In this document: positions 35,205 to 46,926 of the stretch, piece by piece | Layout: every line of letters starts with the position of its first letter | Numbering within the stretch: the first letter of the stretch is position 1 | Source: Prorocentrum cordatum | Taxonomy: Eukaryota; Sar; Dinophyceae; Prorocentrales; Prorocentraceae | Length of the DNA: 64,000 nt | NCBI GenBank assembly: GCA_963575745.1 | Contig: CAUYUJ010003902.1 | Location: forward strand, 1 to 64,000 | Direction: 5' to 3' | Notes under the pieces: generated by a model | What the model saw: only the letters and a program-made list of their open reading frames with translations | Database searches by the model: none | Told to the model about the DNA's origin: nothing | Made by a program: the position numbers and the translations under genes

Positions 35205-35626
35205 ACCTCGTAGAGCTCTTCGACATCGATGAGCTAGAGGAATTCCGGCGTGGGGTGGAGCTAGTTGGCCGACCCGGCCAGAAAGGACAAAGTGGTAACT
35301 TTTGGGTGGTTTTGCTGAAATTTGAAAGACATTTGACAATTCATGTTGAGAAACCAGATTTTTCTTACCTGTAATGGGCTATGACGCGTGCGCTTGTAAA
35401 ATTTCCAGGCCATTAGGTACAGTATTACTACGAAAGCACTTGGAGCAACCGACGTCAAATAAAAATCAAAAAAACGGAATTTTTGTCGACATGTAAAAAA
35501 TAAACGTTGGATTTTTCGAGAAATGCCTCCAGAAGCTCTTTCCGACTCTGAGCTCTCTTACGCGTGGAAAAAGCTCTACGAGGTTCCCGGCGGTGACCAG
35601 CTTGACGGTTCACCGCCGGCGCCAGT
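35205..35626 (+). mobile_element. Family B element, complete
   Basis: 422 bp with both ends. The loop reads CCAGCTTGACGG, a single change from CCAGGTTGACGG. It lies inside a satellite unit of the A host. Confidence 0.8.
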
Positions 35627-36420
35627 CGATTGCAAATCATCAGGCGCGTTCGTCTGTTCCATCCAGAGGTCTGAACTCGGTCTGCTGGCCGAGCTAGGTT
35701 CGCGAAACTATTCGTATTGTTCGAGTCATCTTGACAGGTGCTGTCAGTTTTCTGCACTTAACTCGGGCTGTAGGGGGGCTACAGGGCTCGTGCTCACAGG
35801 AATCAATTTGGAGACATCAGGCGCGTCCGCCTGCCAAATCGAGAGCTCAGAACTCGGTGTGCTGCCCGAGCCAGGTCCGCGAACTAGTCGTATTCTTCGG
35901 GTCATCTTGAGAGGTGCTGTCCGTTTTCTGCATTTAACTCGAGCTGCAAGGGGGCTGCAGGGCTGGTAATCACTGGAATCGATTCGGAGACATCAGTCGT
36001 GTCCGCCTGTTGCATTCAGAGCTCTGAACTCGGTCTGCTGCCTGAGCTAGGTCTGCGAAACTATCCGTATTGTTCGAGTCGTCTTCAGAGGTGCTCTCGG
36101 TTTTCTGCACTTAACTCGGGCTGTAAGGGGCCTGCAGGGCTGGTAATCACAGGAATCGATTCGGAGACATCAGGCGCGTCCGCCTGTTGCATTCAGAGGT
36201 CTGAACTCGGTCTGATACTCGAGCTAGGTTTGCCAAACTATTCGTATTGTTCGAGTGATCTTGAGAGGTGCTGTCGATTTTCGCACGTAACTCGTGCTGT
36301 AGGAGAGCTACGGAGCTCGTGCGCACAGGATTCGATCCAGAAGCATGAGGGGCGTTTGGCTGTTGCATCGAGAGGTCTGAAATCGCTTAGGCTGAAAATC
36401 TGTTCGTTCTCTGCAATTTT
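35627..36420 (+). repeat. About 177-bp satellite array (reference)
   Basis: Successive TTCGAG anchors at 36073 and 36250 are 177 bp apart. Each unit has CGAGTCATCTTGAGAGGTGC, CACTTAACTCGGGCTGTAGG, GGTAATCACAGGAATCGATT, GACATCAG, CGCGTCCGCCTGT, GAGGTCTGAACTCGGTCTG and CTATTCGTATTGTTCGAG in order. The same array fills every A element in the window. Since 177 is a multiple of three, open frames can run across units without coding for anything. Confidence 0.8.
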
Positions 36421-36501
36421 TTTCGACATTATATATGGTCAGGAAGCTCTACGAGTCCCCCGGCGGTGAGACAGGTTGACGGTTTACCGCCGGCGCCCAG
36501 T

Positions 36502-38814
36502 TGGCAAGAAAAATCTCGACGGACCTTTTGCTGACTTTTGGTCGGTCGAAAATAACTCGTAGAGCTTCCCTTAGCAAGTTGTTGCTGGAAGCTTAAGAGT
36601 AATTCCGGGGCGCTGGAGAGCTAGTTGGCAAGAAAAATCTCGACGGACCTTTTGCTGACTTTTGGTCGGTTGAAAATTTTGTTCTCAAAATTCAACAATT
36701 CGTTTGAGCTCTAGTATTTTTTCCCATGATATTCGATATTATTCCCGCTCGCCATCATGATCTCAGCTCGATCGGGTACCTTTTGCTGCCAAAAAGCAGG
36801 CAGGCGGGATCGGCCGGTTCAAGTCATCTTGACACGCAATGACGGTTTTCTGAACATAACTCGAGCTTTAGGACAGCTACTGAGCTGGTGAGCACACCTC
36901 AACGATTCAGAATCATCAGGCGCGTTCGCCTGTTGAATCTAGAGGTCTGAACTCGGTCTGCTAGCCGAGCTAGGCCTGCAAACCTATTAGTATTATTCGA
37001 GTCATCTTGACGGACGCTCTCGGTTTTCTCTACATAACTCGAGCTATAGGACAGCTACATAGCTGATGCTCACAGAAACCGATTCAGAATTATCAGTGGC
37101 CGTTGTCTGTTGAATCCAGAGCTCTGAACTCGGTCTGCTGCCCGATCTAGAATCGCGAAACTATTCGTATTGTTCGAGTCATCTTGAGAGATGCTGTCGG
37201 TTCTCTGCACTTAACTCGGGCTGTAGGGGGGCTGCATGGCTGGTAATCACTGGAATCGATTCGGAGACATCAGGCGCGTCCGCGCTCGAATCCAGAGCTC
37301 CGAACTCTGTCTGCTGCCCGAACTAGGTCCGCGAAACTATTCGTATTGTTCGAGTCATCCTGAGAGGTGCTGTCGGTTTCCTGCACTTAACTCGGGCTGT
37401 AGGGGGGGCTGCAGGGCTGGTAATCACAGGAATCGATTCAGAGACATCAGACGCGTCCGCCTGTCGCATGCAGAGGTCTGAACTCGGTCTGATACTCGAG
37501 CTAGGTTTGCCAAACTATTCGTATTGTTCGAGTCATCTTGAGAGGTGCTGTCGATTTACGCACGTAACTCGGGCTGTAGGAGAGCTACAGAGCTCGTGCA
37601 CAGAAATCCAGAAGCATCGGGGGCGTTCGGCTGTTGCATCCGAGAGGTCTGAAATTGCTTGGGCTGAAAAACTATTTTTTCGGTGTAATTTTTTCGACAT
37701 TATATGTTGTCAGGAAGCTCTACGAGTCCCCCGGCGGTAAGAAAGGTTGACGGTTTACCGCCGGCGCCCAGTTTGGTTCTCGAAATTCAACAATTCGTTT
37801 GAGGTCTAGAATTTTTTCCATGATATTCGATCTTATTCCCGCTCGCCATCTGGATCTCAGCTCGATCGGTTACCTTTTACTGCCAAAAAGCAGGCAGGTG
37901 GGATCGGCCGTTTCAAGTCATCTTGACACGCGATGACGGTTTTCTGAACATAACTCGAGCTTTAGGACAGCTACAGAGCTGGTAAGCACAGCTAATCGAT
38001 TCAGAATGATCAGGCGCGTTCGCCCGTTCAATCTAGAGGTCTGAACTCGGTCTGCTAGCCGAGCTAGGTCCGCAAATCTATTCGTATTATTCGAGTTATC
38101 TTCACAGACGCTCTCGGTTTTCTCTACTTAACTCGAGCTATAGGACAGCTACAGAGCTGATCCTTAAAACCGATTCAGAATCATCAGTCGCATGTGTCTG
38201 AATCCAGAGCTCTGAACTCGGTCTGCTGTCCGATCTAGAATCGCGAAACTATTCGTATTGTTCGAATCATCTTGAGAGGTGCTGTCGGTTTTCTGTCGGT
38301 TTTCTCCACTGAACTCGGGCAGTAGGAGAGACACAGTGCTGGCGGTCACAGGAATCGATTTGAAGACACCAGACGCGTCCGCCTTTCGAACCCAGAGCTT
38401 TGAACTCGGTCTGCTGCCCGAACTAGGTCCGCGAAGCTATTCGTATTGTTCGAGTCATCCTGAGAGGTGCTCTCGGTTTTCTGCACTTAACTCGGGCTGT
38501 AGGGGGGCTGCAGAGAGGTCTGAACTCGGTCTGATACTCGAGCTAGGTTTGCCAAACTATTCGTATTGTTCGAGTCATCTGGAGAGGTGCTGTCGATCTA
38601 CGCACGTAATTCGGGCTGTAGGAGAGCTACAGAGCTCGTGCAGGAGACAATCCAGAAGCATCGGGGGCGTTCGGCTGTTGCATCGAGAGGTTTGGAATCG
38701 CTTGGACTGGAAAACTATTCGTTCTCTGCATTTTTCCAATATTATATATTGTCAGGAAGCTCTACGAGTCCCCCGGCGGTAAGGAAGGTTGACGGTTTAC
38801 CGCCGGCGCCCAGT
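36502..38814 (+). mobile_element. Family A element split by a complete A, head missing
   Basis: Segments are 36502-36553 and 37773-38814. They rejoin as GGTCGAAAAT + TTGGTTCTCG. A satellite unit near 38510 is shortened (GGGGGGCTGCAGAGAGGTC). Confidence 0.75.
36554..37772 (+). mobile_element. Family A element, complete
   Basis: 1,219 bp, the longest uninterrupted A with normal ends. All satellite units are of the right-hand subtype. Confidence 0.8.
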
Positions 38815-40344
38815 TGGCAAGACAAATCGCGACGGAACTTTTGGTGACTTTTGGTCGGTTGAAAATACCTCGTAGAGCCCTTCGTCTTCGATGAGCTAGA
38901 GGAAGTCCGGCGCGGGGTGGACCTAGTTGGCCCACCCGACCAGAAAGGACAAAGTGTTAACTTTTGGTCGGTTTTGCCATTATTTGAAAGATATTTAACC
39001 ATTCATTTTGATAAAGCAGATTTTCTGCACCTGTAGACGGATGTGAGGCCTCTGCGTCTTAATATGAGCTCTGTAGGCGCACATTTACTATCAAAACTTT
39101 TGGGGGAACTAGCTTCATGTCGACATGAAAAAAATACATGTTCAATTTTTTGAAAAATGTCTCCAGAAGCTCTCTCCTTCGACTCTGTGGGAGGAGCTCT
39201 ACGAGGTTCCCGGCGGTGACCAGGTTGACGGTTCACCGCCGGTGCCAGTTTTGTTCTCGAAATTCAACCATTCGTTAGAGCTCTAGTATTTTCTCTCATG
39301 ATATTCGATCTTATTCCCGCTTGCCATCTTGATCTCAGCTCGATCGGGTACCTTTCACTGCTAAAAAAAAAAGCAGGCAGGCGGGATCGGCCGTTTCGGA
39401 TCATCTTGACACGCGATGGCGGTTTTCTGAACATAACTCGAGCTTTAGGACAGCTACAGAGCTGGTAAGCACAGCTAATCGATTCAGAATGATCAGGCGC
39501 GTTCGCCTGTTGAATCTAGAGGTCTGAACTTGGTCTGTTAGCCGAGCTAGGTCCGCAAACCTATCCGTATTATTCGGGTCATCTTGACAGACGCTCTCGG
39601 TTTTCTGTACGTAACTCGAGCTATAGGACAGCTACAGAGGTGATACTAACAGAAACCGATTCAGAATCATCAATCGCATTTGTCTGTTGAATCGATAGCT
39701 CTGAAATCGGTCTGCTGCTCGATCTAGAATGACGAAACTATTCGTATTGTTCGAGTCATCTTCAGAAGTGCTCTCTGTTTTCTGCACTGAACTCGGGCTG
39801 GGGGGCGGCTACAGTGCTGGTGGTCACAGGAATCGATTTGAAGACATCAGGCGCGTCCGCCTGTCGAATCCAGAGCTCGGAACTCGGTCTGCTGCCCGAA
39901 CTGTCCGCGAAACTATTCGTATTGTTCGAGTCATCCTGAGAGGTTTGTCAGTTTTCTGCATTTAACTTGGGCTATAGGGGGGGCTGCAGGGCTGGTAATC
40001 ACAGGAGTCGGTTCGCAGACATCAGACGCGTCCGCCTGTCGCATTCAGAGGTCTGAACTCGGTTTGATACTCGAGCTGGGTTGCCATACTATTCGTTTCG
40101 TTAGAGTCATCTTGAGAGGTGCTGTCGATTTACGCACGTATCTCGGGCTGTAGGAGAGCTACAGAGCTCGTAAAGAAGACAATCCAGAAGCATCGGGGGC
40201 GTTCGGCTGTTGCATCGAGAGGTCTGAAATCGCTTGGGCTGAACTGTTCGTGTTCTGCATTTTTTTCCGCATTATATATTGTCAGGAAGCTCTACGAGTC
40301 CCCTGGGGGTAAGAAAGGTTGACGGTTTACCGCCGGCGCCCAGT
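38815..40344 (+). mobile_element. Family A element split by a complete B, head missing
   Basis: Segments are 38815-38866 and 39250-40344. They rejoin as GGTTGAAAAT + TTTGTTCTCG. The tail has CCCTGGGGGTAAG in the left arm, which breaks the stem. Confidence 0.75.
38867..39249 (+). mobile_element. Family B element, complete
   Basis: 383 bp with both termini. The tail reads CCGCCGGTGCCAGT. It is inserted between T residues of an A leader. Confidence 0.8.
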
Positions 40345-41511
40345 TCCGGGGCGCTGGAGAGCTAGTTGGCAAGAAAAATCGCGACGGACCTTTTGATGAC
40401 TTCTGGTCGGTTGAAAATTTTGTTCTCGAAATTCAACCATTCCTTAGAGCTCTAGTATTTTTTCCCGTGATATTCGATCTCATTCCCGCTCGCCATCTTG
40501 ATCTCAGCTCGATCGGGTACCTTTTACTGCCAAAAAGCGTCCAGGCGGGATCGGCCGTTTCGAGTCATCTTGATACGCGCTGTCGGTGCATTGGACTTAA
40601 CTCGAGACACAGGACAGCTACAGAGCTGGTAAGCACACCTTATCGATTCAGAATGATCAGGCGCGTTCGTCTGTTGCATCCAGAGGTCTGGACTCGGTCT
40701 GCTAGCCGAGCTATGTTCGCAAACCTATTCGTATTATTCGAGTCATCTTGACAGGCGCTCTCGGTTTTCTGTACTTAACTCGAGCTATACGATAGCTACA
40801 GAGCTGATACTTATAGAAACCAATTCAGAGTCATCAGTCGCGTTTGTCTGTTGAATCCAGAGCTCTGAATTCGGTCTGCTGCCCGCTCTAGAATCGCGAA
40901 ACTATTCGAATTGTTCGAGTCATCTTGAGAGGTGCTGTCAGTTTTCTGTACTTCCCTCGGGTTGTGGGGGGCTACAGTGCTGGTAGTCACAGGAATCGAT
41001 TCGGAGACATCAGGCGTGTCCACCTTTCGAATCCAGAGCCTGGAACTCGGTCTGCTGCCCGAACTAGGTCCGCGAAACTATTCGTATTATTCGAGTCATC
41101 CTGAGATGCTGTCGGCTTTCTGCACTTAACTCGGGCTGTAGGGGGGCTGCAGGGCTGGTAATCACAGGAATCGATTCGGAGACATCAGACGCGTCCGCCT
41201 GTCGCATTCAGAGGCCTGAACTTGGTCTGATACTCGAGCTAGGTTTGCCAAACTGTTCGTATTGTTCGAGTCATCTTCAGGGTTGCTGTCGATTTACGCA
41301 CGTAACTCGGGCTGTAGGAGAGCTACAGAGCTCGTGCAGAAGACAATCCAGAAACATCGGGGGCGTTCGGCTGTTGCATCGAGAGGTCTGAAATCGCTTG
41401 GGCTGAAAAACTATTCGTTCTCTGCAATTTTTCCGACATTATATATTATCAGGAAGCTCTACGAGTCCCCCGGCGGTAAGAAAGGTTGACGGTTCACCGC
41501 CGGCGTCCAGT
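40345..41511 (+). mobile_element. Family A element, head missing
   Basis: It resumes at TCCGGGGCGCTGG, which follows GAGTAAT in complete copies. The right arm is B-like (GGTTCACCGCC) and the end is GCGTCCAGT. Confidence 0.7.
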
Positions 41512-41564
41512 TCTGGTGTGTGTGTGTGTGCCCTTTGCTCTCCGGGTTTTGGACGCTACCAAGT
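41512..41564 (+). mobile_element. Family C tail with a TG microsatellite
   Basis: (TG)n at about 41515-41530 is followed by CCCTTTGCTCTCCGGG and TTTTGGACGCTACCAAGT. The last 16 bases can form a small hairpin (TTGG, CCAA) before the final GT. Confidence 0.65.
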
Positions 41565-42297
41565 GAAAGATATATGACCATTTATTTAGAGAAAGCAGAA
41601 TTTTCGCACCTGTAGTGGGTTATTCCGCGCTTGCCAGTAAAATTTTCAGGTCTGTAGGTGCAGTATTACTATCAAAACACTTGGGGGAACCGACGTTGGA
41701 TAAAAAACAGAAAAACGTGATTTTTCGAGTTTTTTGTTTCTCGCTCCAGAAGCTTTCTCCATGTGTTCCGACGATCGCCTCCAACATGAATTCAGAGAGA
41801 ACAACCAGAGGGCGGATGCCCTCACACATTGTGCGCGGGAAGGCCGCGAGTGTTACACTATGAGGCCTGTTCCACCCGATCTTTTAGAGTATCATGAGCT
41901 TGTTGCCCTCCGCGGTCGTTTCGACGGCGGAGTGGATGCGTCTGGTTGTGGTATTGGTTTCTTTCTCGAGGCCGCCTTTCTCCTCCATCCTGAACATTGC
42001 TCCAAGCGCCTGCGGCATTCCGCTGCCCCCGACTCGCCTCAGCCAGCTGCCTCCTGTGACGGTCTCGTTTGGAGAGATGTTGCGGAGGCGGCCCTTCTCT
42101 TGCCTAGAGATAGTACAGTCACTGATGCCGAACTGACGGCGCTGGAGCGCCTCATTGGGGCGGCCGAGTGCGTGCTGAGAGCTCACAGAGAGCTCGAGGC
42201 GCCCTGCTGGGCGTTTGGCTCGGGCAGGCTTCGACGGGGCCTTCGCTGCCCGCAAAACCGCAAAAAACCAGGTTGACGGTTTACCGCCAGTTCCAGT
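41565..42297 (+). mobile_element. Family B element carrying a LINE fragment
   Basis: B interior (41565-41779) runs to CCGACGATCGCC, then a LINE 3' fragment takes over. B resumes exactly at ACCAGGTTGACGG (42267), the 3' half of the hairpin loop, and ends TTCCAGT. The B segment between GATCGCC and the loop is deleted. The 3' join is nevertheless at the same loop position as in the other LINE insertions. Confidence 0.75.
41780..42276 (+). pseudogene. LINE ORF2 C-terminal fragment with RNase H-like motifs
   Basis: This 5'-truncated fragment keeps an open frame to a TGA supplied by the host loop sequence. In order it shows the last RNase H Asp motif (EFRENNQRADALTHCAREG, Asp codon 41815), a linker of about 24 residues, the first Asp motif (LRGRFDGGVDASGCGIGFFL, Asp codon 41923), then VWRDVAEAALLL and TVTDAELTALERL (Glu codon 42130). 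This order is rotated relative to ordinary RNase HI. It lies inside a B element and lacks a start, reverse transcriptase and endonuclease, so it is a dead copy. Confidence 0.75.
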
Positions 42298-43397
42298 TCG
42301 ACGCTACCAGGTGGTCGGTTCAAAATTTTGTTTTCGAAATTCAACCATTCGTTGGAGCTCTAGTATTTTTCCCGTGATATTCGATCTTATTCCCGCTCGC
42401 CGTCTTGATCTCAGCTCGATCGGGTAGATATTACTGCCAAAAAGCATCCCGGCGGGATCGGCCGTTTCGAGTCATCTTGATACGCGTTGACGGTTTTTTT
42501 GTACTTAACTCGAGCTATAGGACAGCTACAGAGCTGATACTTACAGGAAGCGATTCAAAATCATCAGGCGCGTTTGTCTGTTGAATCTAGAGCTCTGAAT
42601 TCGGTCTGCTGTCCGAGCTAGGTTCGCAAAACTATCCGTATTGTTCGAGTCATCTTGAGAGATGCTGTCGGTTCTCTGTACTTAATTCGGGCTGTAGGGG
42701 GGCTAGAGGGCTGATAATCACAGGCATCGATTTGAGACATCAGGCGTGTCCGCCTGTCGAATCCAGAGATCTGAACTCGGTCTTCTGCCTGAGCTAGGTC
42801 CGCGAAACTATTCGTATTGTTCGACTCATCTTGAGAGGTGTCGTTTTTTTTTCATTGACCTCGGACTGTAGGGGGGGGGGGATACAGGGCTGGTAATGAC
42901 AGGAATCGATTCCGAGACATCAGGCGCGTCCGCCTGTCGAATCTAGAGCTCGGAACTGGGTCTCCTGCGCGAAACTATTCGTATTGTTCGAGTCATCTCG
43001 AGAGGTGCTGTTGGGTTACTGCTTAGGGCTGTAGCGAGGCTACAGGGCTGGCAATCAGAGGAATCGATGTGAAGACATCAGACGCGTCTGCTTGTCGCAT
43101 TCAGAGGTCTGAACTCGGTCTGATACTCGAGCTAGGTTTCCGAAATTATTCATATTGTTCGAGTCATCTTGAGAGGTGCTGTCGATTTTCGCACGTAACT
43201 CGGGCTGTAGGAGAGCTACAGAGCTCGTACGCAGAGAAAGCGATCCAGAAGCATCTGGGGCGTTCGGCTGTTGCATCGAGAGGTCTGGAATCGCTCGGGC
43301 TGCAACCATTCGTTCTTTGCATTTTTTTGTCGATTCAGGAAGCTCTACGAGTCCCCCGGCGGTAAGAAAGGTTGACGGTTTACCGCCGGCGCCCAGT
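42298..43397 (+). mobile_element. C tail remnant and family A element, head missing
   Basis: 42298-42312 (TCGACGCTACCAGGT) resembles the C 3' end. A resumes at 42313 with GGTCGGTTCAAAATTTTG. The core contains irregular units, one with a run of nine to ten G near 42875. The 3' end is complete. Confidence 0.65.
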
Positions 43398-43735
43398 TGG
43401 CCGACCCGGCCCCGACGGACAATGTGCGAACTTTGGGTCGGTTGGACGAACTTTGTGAGAGATTTGAACATTCGCTTAAAGAACCGGTATTTTTCGCACC
43501 TGTAGTGGGTTGTGTCGCGTCTGCTAATGAATTCTCAGGTCCGTAGCTGCAGTTTTCTATCAAAACACTTGGCGGAACCGTCGTCGGTGACAACTAAAAA
43601 AACTTCCTTTCTCGAATTCTCACCTTGCGTATCAGAAAAGCTCCTGCCGCATGTTCTAAGCAGCGCCGTGCGAGAAAAGAGCTCTACGAGGCTCGCGGCG
43701 GTAACCTGGTTGACGGTTTACCGCCGGCTCCCAGT
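43398..43735 (+). mobile_element. Family B element, head missing
   Basis: It resumes at TGGCCGACCCGGCC. The 3' region is of the CACCTTGCGTATCAG subtype with the tail GGCTCCCAGT. The hairpin is intact (CGGCGGTAA with TTTACCGCCG). Confidence 0.7.
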
Positions 43736-43848
43736 CGATGAGCAAGAGGAATTCCAGCGCGGGGTGGAGCTAGTTGGCCGGCCCGGCCTTAAGAGACAAA
43801 GTGGTGACTTTGGGTTGGTTTTGCTTAGATTGACAGATATTTGACAAT

Positions 43849-46626
43849 GCCTCGTAGAGCTCTTCGTCAGCGATGAGCTAGAGGAATTCCGGCGCGGGTT
43901 GGAGCTTGTATCTCGTAGTGCTCTTCGGCAAGATGAGCTAAGAGGAACTCGGGCGGAGGGTGGAGCTAGTCGGCCGACCCGACCTTAAGAGACAGTATGG
44001 TCACTTTGGGTCGGTTTTGCAATCTTTGTGCAAAATTTTTAAGTTTGTTTTGGGAACCGGTTTTTTTCTCACCTGTAGTGGGTTGTGCCGCGTCTGCCAG
44101 TGCAATTCTCAGGTCTGTAGCTGCAATATTACTATCAAAAGACTTGAGGGAACCGTTGGCCGTTTCGCGCATCTTGACACGCGTTGACGGTTTTCTGTAC
44201 TTCTCAAGATTTATGAGAGGTACAGAGCTGCTACTTACAGAAACCAATTCAGAATCATCAGGCGCGTTTGTCTGTTCTATCGAGAGGTCTGAACTCGGTC
44301 TGCTACTTGAGCTAGATCCGCGAAACTATTCGTATTATACGAGTGAATCTGAGAGGTGCTGTAGCTGAAGAACGTAATTTTTGAAGATTTTCAGCTCACG
44401 CGTAAGAAAGCTTCCCCCATGTGTTTCAAGCAGCGTCGTGCAGACAAGAGCCCTACGAGGCTTCCGGCGGTAACCTAGTTATACGCGAGCACCTATCATA
44501 TATACAATCATGCACTATGGGCTGATAATCTTTATCTTGTGGGGAGGGGCCCGACGGAGATCCAGGACATCGTCAATGTATTCACTGTGGCCCTAAATGA
44601 TTGGGGGATGAGTTGGAAGGCGTCGTCTTTGCAGGTCCTCCGTTGTGGCACCCCTGACAGGACACCAATTTGGGCTCAGGTTGGGGACCAGCAGGTATCG
44701 TTCAAACAGGTTGAGTCACTCAATATCTTAGGCAGTGTAGTCTCCAGCAGCTTTCATGAGGGCCACGAAGATCTCCAACATCGTCTCAAATGTGCACGTG
44801 GCGCTTTCCTTGCTCAGATATCATATTTTGGATGCAGGGCTGTACCGTTGAAGCACAAATATCGACGATATCAGTATCAGGTTCAGTCGAGGCTCCTGTT
44901 TGCGGGAGAAGTCATCACGCTAGATGCCGAGGCCGTCCGTGCTATTCACGCTTTTGAAGGCATGTGCTTGCTTCGTATGTGGTGCCGACGCAAGCCATCC
45001 GACGTCACATGGGGTGTTTGGAGACCCCAGATGCTCCACAAGGTACGCTCGCACTTCGCCAGCGGGAGCTTCCCTTCGGCCGTGCAGATGATTGCATGGA
45101 AGAGCTGGACGATGATGCTGAGTGTTCGCAATTATATTCTTTCTGACCCACGTGCGCGGTGTTCACCTACCGCAGACGTGGCGACACCGAGGACTGACGA
45201 CGGGGCCGAGCCTTCACAGAAAAGAGTCCGATTTGAGGGACCATCATCACAACCATTGGAGCAGAATATGACACATATTGCACAGGATGCCGATTCTTTG
45301 ACACATAGACTGGAGGTTATCTCTCAAAACTTGGCACAACATATCAATATTCAGAGAACGGACATCAATAGACAGAATCTCAAAAGACGCAGGCTCTCAG
45401 GATTGAGGCTAGGTTTTGGAGGTACAATATCGGGGAGTCAGACGGCGACCTCTGTGCTTGCTTCTGAGCCTTCCGTCTCCCCGCCTCCTGCATGCAGTAT
45501 GGCCCAATCTCAGGAGAATCGTGCATATGTCGATTCTCGCAGAGGCCTTCTGATGTATAATGTTGAATGGACTACGCGCAGGGATACTCTGAGTGAATGT
45601 CTTCGTCTGCATGCAAATCGCACGCAGGCATCATCTGGCAAGAGAATACGCAGTGGACCTGAGAGCGTGGGTCAGAGGAGCTGGCAGTATCCATATATAT
45701 TATCATACGGAACTATGTGGTGGCAGGCTGTGGTTCCTTCATACAGAGCTTTTCTCGACATGTGGCAGAATATATTATGCACATATAATAAAACAAAGAC
45801 CTTTGAGTATTTCGTTCAGAATTGGAAAGGGACCGCTATCCAGAGTACGCCGCCAGAGGAGATCGGACAGGAGGGACGTGCACAGAATGAGAAAGAGGCC
45901 GCGAGGATGGCCAAGCGTCTGGCCACGATCAATGAAAGACAAACCGTGTGGGACATCATCAGCCCTGGGTTTGCAGTTGAAATGAAAGGGGATAGCATGT
46001 TAGTACACGCATGGTTGACGGGACGATGGCGGTGTCGAAACAAACAATATCAACGCCGCATTGATCAATGTATTGATGTCATGGAACGAAACGCTAATGA
46101 GTTGGGGATTAGATGCTCTGGGCTGGGGAGAGATTTGTACAAACATGAGTATAGGGAGGATAACACACGGGCTGACGAGCTTACACACCTGGCCCGTGAG
46201 GGCCATTGCTTCTACAATGAGTATGAATACAGATTCAACTTTGAAAGCTATCTTCAACCTATCGCCTGTCGTGGTGCCTTCGACGGGGGTGTGTGCAGCA
46301 AAGGGACGGGATGTGGGTTCTGGCTTCAGATCGGGCTTTTGAATCTCGACTACGATTGTAATAAGAGTACTCCTTATTCCCCTCTTCTTTCCTCCTCTCC
46401 TTATTCTGTGCCCTCCAATACCCCCCTCGTTTGGAGGGATGTGTGCGAAGCCGCGTGGTGCCTTGAGGAAGGTGCTACGATAACCGATGCCGAACTCAGT
46501 GCTGCTGAGGCGCTCTCAAGCGCTGTTGTGCATTTGGCACGACAGATCCTCACCGCCAGCTGACCCTGCTGGACGAACGGTGCGAAAACCAAAACACCAG
46601 GTTGACGGTTCACCGCCGGCGCCAGT
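43849..46626 (+). mobile_element. Family B composite with nested B head and LINE fragment
   Basis: A B head at 43849 (GCCTCGTAGAGCTC) is interrupted at 43920 by a long-subtype B (ATCTCGTAGTGCTCTTCGGC). That copy runs to its hairpin left arm, CGGCGGTAACCTAGTT (to 44480). A LINE fragment follows, and at 46596 the sequence returns to ACCAGGTTGACGGTTCACC and ends CGCCAGT. The two hairpin arms come from different B subtypes, so the right arm may belong to the outer B. Confidence 0.65.
44482..46563 (+). pseudogene. LINE ORF2 C-terminal two-thirds (RT motif C to RNase H-like)
   Basis: The frame is open from the B hairpin junction to the TGA at 46561; the listed first Met lies further in. It begins in reverse transcriptase at motif C (HALWADNLYL, codons WADN 44518-44529), where the usual second Asp of ADD is Asn. 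Thumb-like sequence with SLNILGSVVS follows, then a variable linker, a Trp-rich helical part (MWWQAVVPSYRAFLDMWQ), and the RNase H-like motifs: KGDSMLVHAWLTG (Asp 45991), NTRADELTHLAREG (Asp 46174), RGAFDGGVCSKGTGCGFWL (Asp 46282) and ATITDAELSAAEAL (Glu 46492). It is 5'-truncated, lacking the endonuclease and most of the RT, so it cannot move by itself. The 3' untranslated tail is only about 32 nt, ending in A-rich sequence at the hairpin loop. Confidence 0.8.
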
Positions 46627-46897
46627 TCATATTGAGGAACCAAATTTTTCTCACGTGTAGTGGGTTATGCCGCGTCTGCCAGCTAAATACCCAGGTCCGT
46701 AGCTGCAATATTATTATCAAGAGACTTGCAGAACCTACTTTGGATGGAAACCAAAAAAACGTGTTTTTTTTTTTCCGAGTTTCTCGGCTCTCGCTTCAGA
46801 AGCTTCCTTTGTGGGTTCCGAGGAGCGCTGTGCAACAAAAGAGCTCTATGAGGTGTCCAGCGGTAACATGGTTGACGGTTTACCGCCGGTTCCCAGT

Positions 46898-46926
46898 TGC
46901 TCTCCGGGTTTTGGACGCTACCAAGT
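46898..46926 (+). mobile_element. Family C tail remnant
   Basis: TGCTCTCCGGG followed by TTTTGGACGCTACCAAGT directly abuts a B tail on the left and a B interior on the right. Confidence 0.6.

Larger units (their letters stand above)
34823..36501 (+). mobile_element. Family A elements, one split by B
   Basis: 34823-34861 is a short A piece. An A head lacking its first two bases starts at 34862 and runs to 35204, then 35627-36501 after the B insertion. The halves rejoin as CACGGAAAT + CGATTGCAAATC. The tail has CGGTGAGACAGG in the left arm. Confidence 0.7.
43736..46897 (+). mobile_element. Family B element split by a LINE-bearing B composite
   Basis: Segments are 43736-43848 and 46627-46897. 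They rejoin as ATTTGACAAT + TCATATTGAGGAACC. The tail ends GGTTCCCAGT, and the loop reads CATGGTTGACGG. Confidence 0.7.

Noticed and set aside
36071-36080. GTTCGAGTC in each satellite unit as an RNA polymerase III B box
   Set aside because: The word resembles GGTTCGANTCC, but no convincing A box lies at the usual distance upstream and no tRNA-like fold was seen. Terminal T runs are not placed consistently.
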